Positions 46,101 to 53,365 of a stretch of DNA of 64,000 bases are shown here, one piece after another. The stretch lies in contig WFMF01000267.1 in the NCBI GenBank assembly GCA_011033025.1, positions 175,985 to 239,984 on the forward strand, read 5' to 3'. Origin of the DNA: Beroe forskalii. Lineage: Eukaryota > Ctenophora > Nuda > Beroida > Beroidae. The first letter of the stretch is position 1. Each line of letters starts with the position of its first letter. The notes beneath the pieces are model-generated. The model was not told the DNA's origin. It saw nothing but the letters and a program-made list of their open reading frames with translations, and ran no database searches. Position numbers and translations under genes: made by a program.

Positions 46101-46290
46101 ATACGGAAGATAGATGAACACAGAAGGTCGCGAACATCATGATTTCCAATTCTCTCTACTGTATCAAAATTGGAATCACAAGAAAATAAATCTGATTGAA
46201 TTTGAAATTTCTTAAACGTACCTTACTAATCCATGTGTCTAACGACAAACTTCCACCAACAAATAACAGGAGCTGCATTGAGACTAGCAT
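13065..46290 (-). CDS. Predicted GPI-anchored R-type lectin / immunoglobulin-domain surface protein
   Basis: Gene model read from the minus strand, about 755 residues in 15 exons plus one candidate microexon. Domains in order: signal peptide (MLVSMQLLLFVGG...); Ala/Thr/Pro/Asp-rich region with DTA, APDDTA and TANKNG repeats; TTPATP-type stalk; R-type beta-trefoil (~345-488) with paired Cys and QIW and QVW motifs; Ig-like domain 1 (RLSCK, IYW, TWTCQF); Ig-like domain 2 (VTC, QCCY, IYWQ, TQCS); acidic/Asn-rich stalk; hydrophobic C-terminus FMVIFMQLLLTFYV directly before the stop, typical of a GPI-attachment signal. N-x-S/T sequons (NES, NKT, NKT, NNS, NSS) fit an extracellular location. Likely role: carbohydrate binding or recognition at the cell surface (inference). 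The exon 4 to exon 5 link across ~24 kb rests on phase 1/1 and matching Thr/Pro composition; the halves could instead be two genes. Confidence 0.7.
13349..13518 (-). CDS. Lectin-Ig gene exon 14: membrane-proximal stalk
   Basis: Acceptor CCTTGCAG, donor GTGAGT, phase 1 to 0. It encodes ETVVSGPVVPQGASTTSPPW, an acidic stretch (VEVEDRKDKKPK) and NNS. No cysteines, so a disordered spacer between the Ig domains and the membrane. Confidence 0.85.
13541..13631. mobile_element. GC-rich hairpin MITE, family B, copy 2 (in a 147-nt intron)
   Basis: TTTGCGCGGCGTAAAG and CACGCCGCGCAAACTTACGC arms with tail CTGCCGTTCGAACTGTCACC. It occupies most of intron 13,519-13,665. Confidence 0.7.
13666..13832 (-). 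CDS. Lectin-Ig gene exon 13: second half of Ig domain 2
   Basis: Acceptor ATTTTTCAG, donor GTGAGT, phase 2 to 1. It completes IYW|QKEGKS and encodes LFRNKTQCSTVHFSREIL and GVTFSVTFQT, with the second Ig cysteine and an N-glycosylation sequon. Confidence 0.87.
14040..14133 (-). CDS. Lectin-Ig gene exon 12: first half of Ig domain 2
   Basis: Acceptor ATATTCCAG, donor GTGAGA, phase 1 to 2. It encodes EVTCAGRLAEESLSASMQCC and YPPTEIYW, an Ig-like C...W arrangement with an extra Cys pair. Other open frames here do not keep phase. Confidence 0.83.
14382..14511 (-). CDS. Lectin-Ig gene exon 11: second half of Ig domain 1
   Basis: Acceptor ATTTTGCAG, donor GTTAGT, phase 0 to 1. It encodes TGVFYDNSMMSILTI, PETWTCQF and REFKASVEVDIPG: the S-x-L-T-I / W-x-C E-F strand pattern of an Ig fold and its terminal G strand. 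Confidence 0.88.
14768..14925 (-). CDS. Lectin-Ig gene exon 10: first half of Ig domain 1
   Basis: Acceptor ACATTTCAG, donor GTGAGA, phase 1 to 0. It encodes HREPARLSCKLKNSPKPP and YIYWTNG, the B-strand Cys and C-strand Trp of an Ig domain, then GRDGFSLS joining exon 11. Confidence 0.88.
14926..16580 (-). other. Intron between lectin and Ig exons (~1.65 kb)
   Basis: No additional exon recognised. The 14,930-15,040 part is a degenerate AAATGTATA-type repeat; the rest is AT-rich. Confidence 0.6.
16581..16697 (-). CDS. Lectin-Ig gene exon 9: third trefoil repeat
   Basis: Acceptor TTACCCCAG, donor GTGGGT, phase 1 to 1. It encodes YALIREATVQLGVCEDAFDS and SDQYLQFYVAY: the V-x-L-x-x-C pattern of an R-type repeat, with DQYLQFY where QxW is expected, so the third sugar-site motif is degenerate. 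A near-copy of the acceptor edge lies at 16,731-16,745. Confidence 0.83.
17455..17533 (-). CDS. Lectin-Ig gene exon 8: second QxW and start of third repeat
   Basis: Acceptor ATATTCAG, donor GTACGT, phase 0 to 1. It encodes VWTTQPHVLDDFQISSPKLK and LCLDVYG. With the last Gln of exon 7 it restores Q-V-W, so the intron splits the motif. Confidence 0.84.
17625..17722. mobile_element. GC-rich hairpin MITE, family B, copy 3
   Basis: GCAGTTCGAACTGCGCGGCG on the left and CTGCAGTTCGAACTGTCACT on the right bound GCGCGGCGTAC / TTTACGCCGCGC arms. Confidence 0.72.
17747..18519. mobile_element. ~770-bp TIR element with internal GGAAGTA palindromes
   Basis: CTGCCGTGATCTGGAAAAAG at the left is mirrored at the right (CTTTTTCCAAATCACGGCAG), continuing into AAGTAACT/AGTTACTT: a TIR of ~30 bp. 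Inside, GGAAGTATCT(T/C)AC and its inverse form several nested hairpins. Non-autonomous: no long frame. Confidence 0.7.
18548..18583 (-). pseudogene. Duplicated fragment of lectin exon 7 with its donor
   Basis: On the minus strand it repeats the end of exon 7 (GAGCGGTGTTCCACTTTACT...GAACAG followed by GTGCGG), with one difference from 18,751-18,786. It lacks the exon's 5' part and an acceptor. Confidence 0.7.
18751..18832 (-). CDS. Lectin-Ig gene exon 7: second trefoil repeat (non-AG acceptor)
   Basis: It encodes LCLTPSTVDGRDPRVILERC and STLLEEQ, an R-type repeat core ending in the Gln of QVW; donor GTGTGG, phase 2 to 0. Continuity with exon 6 requires an exon start at 18,832, where the intron ends TTCAA instead of TTCAG although a branch-like CTAAC and pyrimidine tract precede it. 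The only upstream AG start (18,869) breaks phase. Confidence 0.72.
19125..19324 (-). CDS. Lectin-Ig gene exon 6: first trefoil repeat
   Basis: It encodes NNKWGRMFVREVQNCF, STTCNKTEPKQIWRYNDRNQ and IENFAY: the Cys...Cys...Q-I-W core of a first R-type repeat with two sequons. Donor GTGAGT, phase 2. Two acceptors arise from a tandem duplication: an inner one at 19,293 (phase 1) and an outer one at 19,324 (phase 0, adding TAPPNTPLPSD). Both keep the lectin frame. Confidence 0.82.
19602..19630 (-). CDS. Candidate 29-nt microexon, array copy 1
   Basis: Acceptor GGGTCCAG and donor GTAAGTG bound 29 nt encoding xHSGISTRAS, phase 2 to 1, exactly fitting between exon 5 (ends phase 2) and the inner start of exon 6 (phase 1). 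Expression unproven. Confidence 0.35.
19808..19836 (-). CDS. Candidate microexon, array copy 2
   Basis: Identical to copy 1 across the 29 nt and both splice sites. Confidence 0.33.
19980..20008 (-). CDS. Candidate microexon, array copy 3
   Basis: Identical to copy 1 across the 29 nt and both splice sites. Confidence 0.33.
20204..20232 (-). CDS. Candidate microexon, array copy 4 (divergent)
   Basis: Two base changes against the other copies turn CAT TCC into CAC TCG; both are synonymous in the predicted frame (His-Ser). Splice sites are unchanged. Confidence 0.35.
20374..20402 (-). CDS. Candidate microexon, array copy 5
   Basis: Identical to copy 1 across the 29 nt and both splice sites. 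Confidence 0.33.
20568..20596 (-). CDS. Candidate microexon, array copy 6
   Basis: First copy in gene order; identical in the 29 nt and splice sites. The sequence upstream of its core differs from the other copies and marks the edge of the array. Confidence 0.33.
20926..21037 (-). CDS. Lectin-Ig gene exon 5 (candidate): Thr/Pro-rich stalk
   Basis: Acceptor ACCTTGAG at 21,038; encodes CLTTPAATPTTPRRTTPTST and PTTNQSEAPPPLTIQSQ. It takes phase 1 from exon 4 and matches its TTPATP composition. The donor proposed by phase (GTCTAT) is weak and the acceptor has little pyrimidine tract, so limits are tentative. Confidence 0.45.
21622..21629. promoter_or_regulatory. TGACGTCA CRE-like hairpin element (first of the series)
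   Basis: GATGACGTCATCATATCACC. Other perfect cores start at 25,342; 25,948; 26,465; 26,736; 28,867; 29,854; 32,072; 35,749; 37,369; 39,840; 51,829; 54,746; 56,862 and 58,358. CREB/ATF binding is possible but not shown. Confidence 0.45.
23798..23936. mobile_element. GC-rich hairpin MITE, family B, copy 4
   Basis: Opens with CTGCAGTTCGAACTGTCACC next to its own inverse, then GCGCGCGGCGTAAAA and TACGCCGCGCAAACTTACGC arms, and closes with CTGCATTTCGAACTGTCACT. Confidence 0.72.
25190..25228. repeat. Dispersed CACAAAACACAGTACAAA...GATTCGATCAACTC repeat, copy 1
   Basis: Shares GTTGCAGTGATTCGATCAAC with 32,434-32,487 and 42,757-42,808. Confidence 0.55.
25341..25395. repeat. CRE-hairpin element, right-oriented copy
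   Basis: GTGACGTCATCTTCATAGCT then GTAGCGAGTTGATGGCGTCA about 25 bp later; the two halves are imperfect inverses, the pattern shared by the family. Confidence 0.55.
27850..27976. mobile_element. GC-rich hairpin MITE, family B, copy 5
   Basis: GGCAGTTCGAACTGCAGATT, a doubled GTGCGCGGCGTTAGTATG arm, TGCCGCGCAAACTAATACCG and a doubled tail (GCAGTTGGAACGGCCACT, CAATTCGAACGGCCACTG). Confidence 0.68.
32434..32487. repeat. Dispersed GATTCGATCAACTC repeat, copy 2
   Basis: TTTTAATCTACAAAACACAG then GCAAAGTTGCAGTGATTCGA; extends the match with the 42.7-kb copy through AACTCATGTCC. Confidence 0.55.
35693..35778. repeat. CRE-hairpin element, most complete copy
   Basis: Terminal arms AGAATAGGCGGTTAT and TCAACCGCCTATTTTTT bound the pair CAACGTCATCAACTTA and CATGATAATGACGTCATCAT. 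An ~85-bp stem can form. Confidence 0.65.
41620..41715. mobile_element. GC-rich hairpin MITE, family A, copy 4
   Basis: AATCGTGCGCGGCTTCCTGC and GCCAGTGAGCCGCGCATGAA arms, ending AAGCCGCGCAAGTAGGAGTT as in the ITPK-intron copies. Confidence 0.7.
42671..42808. repeat. Dispersed GATTCGATCAACTC repeat, copy 3, interrupted
   Basis: TTTTAATCTACAAAA at 42,678 and CACAGTACAAAGTTGCAGTG at 42,769 match neighbouring parts of copy 2 but are separated by ~75 bp of extra sequence. Confidence 0.5.
44846..44881 (-). repeat. Duplicated copy of exon 4's 3' edge with a second donor
   Basis: It repeats 44,894-44,931 with few differences and carries ACCAG followed by GTTAGAG. Using it would lengthen exon 4 by 48 nt (16 codons, no stop, phase kept). 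Confidence 0.7.
44916..45059 (-). CDS. Lectin-Ig gene exon 4: Thr/Pro/Lys mucin-like stalk
   Basis: Acceptor CACTCCAG, donor GTAAGAG, phase 1 to 1. It encodes ANPTTQKDPATTKPATVKPA and RVVTTPATPAYVGPG, an O-glycosylation-prone linker. Confidence 0.83.
45301..45820 (-). CDS. Lectin-Ig gene exon 3: repeat-rich Ala/Asp/Thr region
   Basis: Acceptor CCTACTCTCAG. It encodes GLQALTAAPDD, APDDTA and DTA tandem repeats, three TANKNG repeats and a Ser/Thr-rich end. A donor at 45,300 (GTGGGA) gives phase 1 to match exon 4. GTGAGG at 45,274 scores better but breaks phase, so the 3' edge is uncertain. The opposite-strand frame over this exon is its shadow. Confidence 0.77.
45453..45552 (-). repeat. Coding 30-bp repeat (TANKNG)
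   Basis: Three units containing ATTGGCTGTCACTGCAG on the plus strand encode (V/A)TANKNG(A/G)SA on the minus strand. Confidence 0.8.
45652..45808 (-). repeat. Coding 9-bp and 18-bp minisatellites (DTA / APDDTA)
   Basis: A run of GGCAGTGTC nonamers and GCAGTGTCGTCTGGA(G/C)CA 18-mers. Periods are multiples of three and keep the exon 3 frame. Confidence 0.88.
45913..46056 (-). CDS. Lectin-Ig gene exon 2
   Basis: Acceptor TTCCCCACAG, phase 0. It encodes KLEDDPAFEVTSPIPILDAA and YSATTADSLGLLNSQGL. A phase-0 donor at 45,912 (GTTACC) is weak; GTGACC at 45,935 is an alternative that breaks phase. The end of this exon and the acceptor of exon 3 share TCTCAGGGCCT. Confidence 0.62.
46222..46290 (-). 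CDS. Lectin-Ig gene exon 1: start codon and signal peptide
   Basis: ATG at 46,288-46,290 with an in-frame TGA 12 nt upstream; encodes MLVSMQLLLFVGGSLSLDTW then ISK and a GTACGT donor, phase 0. It has a hydrophobic core with small residues near position 14. The 5'UTR and promoter were not identified. Confidence 0.78.
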
Positions 46291-47572
46291 CACGTTATAT
46301 CACTGATGTATCATGATCTGATGGTGTTACAGCTGGGAGGGGTATTCTGATGTCTCATCATCATGTCATGTGGTGTTTGGGGGCACTGCTGAACAGAACG
46401 ATATGTAAATGAGGGAATGATATGTAAATTACGAGACATGTTTTAAGAAATTTGAGGAATTATTTTTTCAAAAAGTCCCCGTGTTTACGAACCCCCAATT
46501 ATTCAATCTCCAAAATATGTCTCCTAAGGTATATGAAAATTGAAAGAAGATCGCAAACCTTCATTCTTCAGAACAAAACAGAACAAATAACTAAATAACA
46601 AACAAAATATGATATTTGATAAGCAGTAAGCACGTTGGGATATTATTCAATGTAACGGGACCAATTAAAGGTTCTTTTTTCATATTATAATCGGTCAATT
46701 ATCCAAAAAGAGGTCACAAATTGTCCTTAGAGTACTGTATAATAATGCGGCCGGAAAAACGGCTGAAGTAAATAAATGACTTGAAAATGTACCGACTCCT
46801 CCCAGGTATTTTCAATATTACGCAGCAGTGCAGCACCAAATAAAGACACATCTTTAGAAAACTAAGGGATAGATAACGACCGATTAATTGAACCGGGCGC
46901 TTTGAGCCAATCGAAACCGAAACCGAATATTTGGTTATCCGAACTGAAACCGTAGCCGGAGTTATAGAGAAATGGTATTTGGTAACCGGTCGTTTGCTTA
47001 TTAGGGGTAGCTTTGACCTTCAACCAACATACTGGGTAGGTATACTCAAGTACACTTCGATTATCAAGGATTAAAGCAATTAATTATTAGCCCGATTAAC
47101 GTGTATTAGCATAATGCACTACTGACATAACGATAGGGATACCTAATTAGCCCATTAACCGTATTGACTTATGATCCAGGGATCCACTAGAGTATACAGC
47201 GAAGCAAACATGATGAAGCTACTAAGAAATTGAATATATCTCGTATGAGATATGTTCATTCATAATGGTTAATGGAACTTTCCTTACAGTACCAGGTATT
47301 GCAAATAAACATACCGCGATTGGGTCTGCATTAAATTGGGATCTACGAAAGCTTGAAGCTGTGAAGTAATCTGCCAGAACTGCCACTATGGCAAACTTTG
47401 TGAAAAATCGTCGTAATACCTATCATATGAAACGAAAGTTGGCATTGCAGGTAGCCGGTAGAGTAATTGGTGTCAAGCCGGGATATTGAGCATGGTGTCA
47501 ACGTCATAGATTTGTTTATGTTTCAAGCCTGATACTGAGTGGTTGTCAGGGGTGCTTTCTTACATTTGATAC

Positions 47573-47930
47573 TGAGTGGTGTCAGGGGGAGTGGCATGTC
47601 AGGGGGAGTGGTGTCAGGGAGTGGTGTCAGGGGGGAGTGGTGTCAGGGGGAGTGGTGTCAGGGGGAGTGGTGTCAGGGGGGAGTGGTGTCAGGGGGGAGT
47701 GGTGTCAGAGAGTGGTGTCAGGGTGGAGTGGTGTCAGAGAGTGGTATCAGGGGGGTGGTATCAGGGGCGAGTGGTGTCAGGGTGAAGTGGTGTCAGGATG
47801 ACTGGTGTCAGGGTGAAGTGGTGTTAGGGTGAGTGATGCAGTTCACTGTAACAGCCAGGGTGAGTGGTGTCAGGGTGGAGCGGTGTCAGAGGGAATGGTG
47901 TCAGGGGGAGTGGTGTCAAGAGTGAGTGGG
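47573..47930. repeat. ~15-bp minisatellite block 1 (GAGTGGTGTCAGGGG)
   Basis: Over 20 units of GAGTGGTGTCAGGGG with length variants. Several frames stay open only because units are near 15 bp. Confidence 0.92.
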
Positions 47931-47935
47931 TGCGC

Positions 47936-48146
47936 GGACAAAGCCCACAAAAAAGGACAAACCCACCCGGACATAACCACCTTAGAGCACAAATTGCGCG
48001 AAAGGGACGCTCGTGCGTAATCCTAATGACGCAATGGTTACGGTTAGGGTTAGGACGTATGGTTCACCGAACGTTCCCATCGCGCAATTTGTGCTCTAAG
48101 GTGGGGTTATGTCCGGGTGGGGTTTTGTCCGGGTGGGGTTTTGTCC
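47936..48146. mobile_element. Inverted-repeat element nested in the minisatellite
   Basis: Arms of ~65 bp: left GGACAAACCCACCCGGACAT...GAGCACAAATTGCGCG, right CGCGCAATTTGTGCTCTAAG...GTCCGGGTGGGGTTTTGTCC. The centre holds GGTTACGGTTAGGGTTAGG. No coding capacity; the same minisatellite lies on both sides. Confidence 0.8.
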
Positions 48147-48154
48147 TACCATCA

Positions 48155-48415
48155 GTGAGTGGTGTCAGGGGGAAGGTGTCAGGGAGTAGTGTCATAGAGT
48201 GGTGTCAGGGGGAGTGATGTCAGTGGGGAGTGGTGTCAGGGGGAGTGGTGTCAGGGGGAGTGGTGTCAAGAGTCAGTGGTGTCAAGAGTCAGTGGTGTCA
48301 GGGGGAGTGGTGTCAGGGGGAGTGGTGTCAGGGGGGAATGGTGTCAGGGAGAGTGGTGTCAGGGGGAGTGGTGTCAGGGAGTAGTGTCATAGAGTGGTGC
48401 CATAGAGTGAAGCAA
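48155..48415. repeat. ~15-bp minisatellite block 2
   Basis: The same GAGTGGTGTCAGGGG units resume after the nested element, with AGAGTCAGTGGTGTCA variants. Confidence 0.9.
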
Positions 48416-51400
48416 CAAAACAGAACGGATGAAAATATGCGAGTGTAAAACATTTTGTGTAGTACATTCCAGAATTCCATTGCCGCCATGTACAGTGCGC
48501 GCGTCGTTAATCGGTCACGTGACATTCAAATACGCGGTAAGCTCTACTGAAATGGTACCGCGCGCGCCGTATATGCACATTTCCATGACCGTGTACTACG
48601 TTTTGTGACATTTCGTACCTACACAGTTCGCGTGTGGTTTCGATCGATTGATAACTTTAACATTCGCTTACATTCAATTCCATCCAACTTTTAATTGATT
48701 AAAACTTGCTCTATCACTAATTTATTTCTTCATTGCTTCTAGATTCTTAGATTAATGCTTTCTTGTTTCTAAATGAACTCGAAAGCCAGTACCATTATGC
48801 TCTGTTTGGCTATAATTTCCCATTTTCGATGACTGGCGTTTCGTTCTTCATGGATCAGTCATAGCATTATTAAACTTTTAGTTAATCTGGACCTTTTAAG
48901 ATATTTAAGCATTTATCAAAGTATCAGCACCCTTCCGTCTTCATCTTCAGTTGAAGACGGTAATCATATGACTTTAAAACTTCTCGTATCATTTGAAAGT
49001 TTTCAACTCACTCCCTATAAAGCATTTTTGAGCAATGATAGATTATTGATGTTGACATACTAAGGGTGTTTCATAATGATTTGCACTTGGATCATAGATC
49101 AAGACCTGTAAGAATAAACTAAAAAATAATGCTTGAGCGATAATTTTCAGACAATTTTACGTTAGAAACAGTCAATCATCATAATTTCATTGTAGAATCA
49201 ACAGCTGATTGAAGTATCTTTTGATTTCTGATTACATCAACGCTTTGTGTCACTGTCAACAAAATAAATTTCCCATATGTTGGGACCAACATAACTCAAA
49301 TTGTGGTTGTCTGATATAAAAGATTTTCATACCAATTCAAGGTATAAATAACACGAATGACCTCGCAAAATCATATTAAAATTCGATATAAAACAGCAAA
49401 GTTATGAATTTTTAATCGACACCTTTTAGAGAGTTCATAAATTTTGAAGAAGACGGACTAAAAAAATTCGTATCTGGCGCATTTTAAGGGTTAGGTTACT
49501 CATTTTTACAGCATTTGTGGTGCTTGATATGTTCAACATATGTTTTCAACGAGACGTATATGCAACCATAGTGGAACAAGTTATGGAAGTTTTTCTGCAT
49601 TTTGGGTTATAAAGCTACGAAAATTTTCTGGCCTCAGTTTTCTAACAGCGAGTTTTGGATTTTTGTGGATCCTCTTGGTTCTGGTGGATTCCTTTGGAAA
49701 TACTTCTCTTAAATCAAAATTTTAAGCTCTACAACATGGTGAAGTCCTCATGAGTCTAACTTGTTAGCACATAAAGATATAGAGTGATTTCTATCACTCT
49801 AGGGGGATTTTAGGTGATGCAAAGCGGCATAACATGCTCCAGTACTTTATTTATCAGTTTAAAATCCTCTAAAGCTCCTAGAACCTTGCCGAGCGGCAAC
49901 AAATACCACATTGGTTCATATTACAAGTTGTGATAGTCGTTTTTCAGTTTCATTATTCTGACAGGCATTTATTGCTTACATGCAAATCATTATGAAACGC
50001 ACTAGTATATCTCTGATCTTATCTGATTCAACCTAGTGGCTGCGGGTAGATTATAATTGAATGCCAAATACTTCAGATTCAATCGAAATCAACAACTTCA
50101 ACGCTATAAATTTGAAGATGGCTCGCATTTCGAAAGGTCGTGATTTTAAAATTCATATTGCCGTACTCACGAACGCAAATACTATGTCATAAATTGTTTA
50201 CCATATTCAGTGATACTACTTTTAATCTTATTATTTTCATCGCTAATTGGTTAATCATCGTCCCAACTATTGCAGTAGAATTAGATATACTATTATTCTT
50301 TATTACTTTATTAGTTTATTATCAATATGGCTGGTGAGTAATTGCATTCAGGTGCATCGGATTAATTGCATTGTCTACCAGGGACAAACAAAATACTGTC
50401 GTTTCGTCACGTAGTGGTAGAAAACTTCGACATTTCTTCCTAATTCATGGTTCTCACAATTTCATGTGGCATTGAAGCAATATCCCTACTTTATTACGGA
50501 TCGTGATCCGTAAGGCGTAAAGCCCTCCTCATATCACCATCAAATAAGCAAATACTCAAATGTCGACTGCGCGAATTCAATCTTGCGAACTAATTCAAGA
50601 CTGATCGTTAAACAATCAAAAGATCAAGTAGAATATAAATTATAAGTATAGCCGAGCTGTTATTGTTGAGACTTGAGGAAGTTGAGACTAATGATCAATT
50701 CAGCAATAATAAAATAAGTAAGCTTCAATTAATAGTAGCATAGGAAATGATAGGGATTTAGACAAAATTCAAGGCGTATCTTAACATAAAGACATAATAA
50801 TTCAAATAACCTGCTATAAGTTGCACGAAATGTTATAAATTAAAATTGATATTAAAAGCTAAGTAGGTTGATAAAACCTTACAACTTCGTAATAATTATT
50901 AACTCCTGATCCTTATATCCCATTTTATATATCATACAAACATCTAAACATGTCTCGTAACTTATCAGGTAATTTGAATTGTTATAAATATGCCTTCAAA
51001 TTTTGTCAAAATCCATACTTTTATTATAAGCTATATAACATTATGATTATCTATCATAATTATACGTTATAATTACAATAAGCTATTGAAATAAGCTTTC
51101 TAACAAATGAAACGTGTCGCCGTAAGAGTTTAAAGATTTAAAGCTTTAACACTCGGTGATGTTGCATACTCAAGTAAGGTTATGTAATATCGACCAAAAT
51201 TTCCGCAATCATATGATGTTATAAATAAAGTATTATCCGAAATATGTCCGTGAGAACAGGAAAGCTTAAAAGGTTTGTGACTAGGTAAGAATCAGATTTA
51301 GAAGTCAATTACAGCTCCGTGATAGCTCGAATATTTGGGAATTTGAGGAAATGGTGAGTAAAATATCGACTTCTTTAAAAGAGTTGAAAAGAAGGGAGAG

Positions 51401-53061
51401 ACTGGTCGGGTAAGGTCGCGGGGGATTTCAACGATTGTTATAAAAGCAAGCATAAAATATGATAAGTGTTTTACCCGGTTATACGGTAATTTGTGCCGCT
51501 TAAGTGCGATATTATGATCCTTTATATTGTTCCGTCGTTAATAAGTCATGTGGCGATAAACCATGAAAACTATCGACCTAACAGCTTTAGATTTATCATG
51601 AGAAATATAGTTCTATTCTGTTACTATCACAGTATATATCACTATAAGTATAAGACGAATTCTGCGCAGTCAAGCACAAGGAAAGTAAAAAAGGAAAAAG
51701 ATTTCGAAAAGCAGATCTTTGTAATATTAAATCGCTGCTAAAACGTATAAATTTCCATCTGTTATTATGTGATTAGGACATATAATACCGAAATTCTACC
51801 AGCCCCAAGTGCGAAACATACTCCCTGCTGACGTCATCAATTCTCCGTTCTATCCCCTGAAAATAGCATCATTTTCAAGCACCTAATTCTTTTCGCGCGT
51901 GACCAGCCTACCTCTGTACACCATGCAAATAACTGAGGCTAACTCCCAAGCAATATATTAGGGATCATTGGCAAGACTCTAAGCCTGTTTACAAGCCAGC
52001 TGTTTTTATTCAACCGCACTTTAGTCTATCCTTTAACGATTTAACCAATCAGATGCCTCTATTTCATTTCATTTAACCAATCAGATGGCTCTATTTCATT
52101 TCATTCAACCGATCACGTGTCTCTATCTTTCCGTTCATTTTCGGCGGAATTTGAAGTTTCTATCCTCACGTGATACATCCTCGGTAACTTATAAAATAGT
52201 TCTGAAAGACGGTCGGCGGACCAATCTGACGAAATTTCCATGGCTTAAAACAGCTAATTGATGACCCCCGAATATTATATCATCTAGTATTTCCCAAGGT
52301 GACCGGAAGCATATTACAGCCTCGTCAGTTATAAGAATACTGCTCGATATGTAAGTAAGTCAAGTATAATATATAATTATCATTAGAAGATTGCAATATA
52401 AATATATGTTTAAGAAGAGGAGCTTCAACCGATAGGTCCTACATCGTTCATTGCGGCATCTTGGATGCCATTAGTCTCTAATCCCACCACAAAACTTAGC
52501 ATCGCTTGTACAGAAACTTTTAAAAGTAAAAACCATGATATTTGTTCTTCCAAACACTAGTAAATACCATATATTTGGTAAAGATAAGATATAAAATATA
52601 GAACAACAGCCCTCAATTTGGCTTATATTATGCCGACAGTTGCCCAGTTAGTCTTGAAGTTTAGTAGATTGCAGAATGCTCAGAAATATATCCCACAGAT
52701 TCCCATTTCCCATTACCAGACGCACAGACGACAAAGTAAGATCCAGACTGATGTGTATGTGATTAATTAATACTTTCTCACTGTGAGAGCTGAGCAGATG
52801 CCGCCGATACGAAGTCGAGGCGGTTGCACAGCTCGGATAAAGTGAGAAGGTATTTATGTTAATTCGACGGATTGAGGTAGTTACCACTTACCAGACATAC
52901 AGACGACAAAAGAAGGTACAGACTCTGATATGTACCTCCTTTAATATAGATCCCGACATAGTGTCGACTACAATAGGACCCTGGCTGTATATATCTGTTG
53001 AGGGTTCCGAACATATATTGTCTGACAGTGGAGTACATATATAATGTCGACGATGAATTAT

Positions 53062-53180
53062 AGTTTACCCACTGGTCCATTTGACATTGGCCAATCAGCG
53101 CGCGAGTTGACTGCGAACTCGTTCGCTGATTGGTCAATGTCTTGACGATTTCGCCATCCTATGGGAAAGTTATTCTGATG
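53062..53180. mobile_element. CCAAT-hairpin element, complete copy
   Basis: TTTACCCACTGGTCC, then GACATTGGCCAATCAGCGCG facing CGCTGATTGGTCAATGTC, then ATCCTATGGGAAAG. The same order reads inverted at 59,762-59,875, so limits can be compared: about 115 bp with TTACCCA/TGGGTAA-like ends. Confidence 0.7.
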
Positions 53181-53221
53181 AGGGTGGTACACCCTCCCTC
53201 TCAGACTCCCAGGCAGATCTT

Positions 53222-53365
53222 TAAGGATCCTTAAGATCTTAAGGAGGTAAGGATCCTTAAGATCTTAAGGAGGTAAGGATCTGAGAGGGTTAAGTGTATT
53301 CTCAGGTCTTTGAAAGAGGAAGGACCTGAGAGGGTTAAGTGTATGGGAGATATTCCCAGGTCCTT
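53222..53365. repeat. Short tandem duplications
   Basis: GGATCCTTAAGATCTTAAGG is directly repeated at 26-bp spacing, followed by two copies of a ~55-bp unit with CTGAGAGGGTTAAGTGTAT. Confidence 0.7.

Noticed and set aside
47539..48448. Several plus-strand frames of GVVSGEWCQ repeats
   Set aside because: Products of the ~15-bp GAGTGGTGTCAGGGG minisatellite; no splice or start context.
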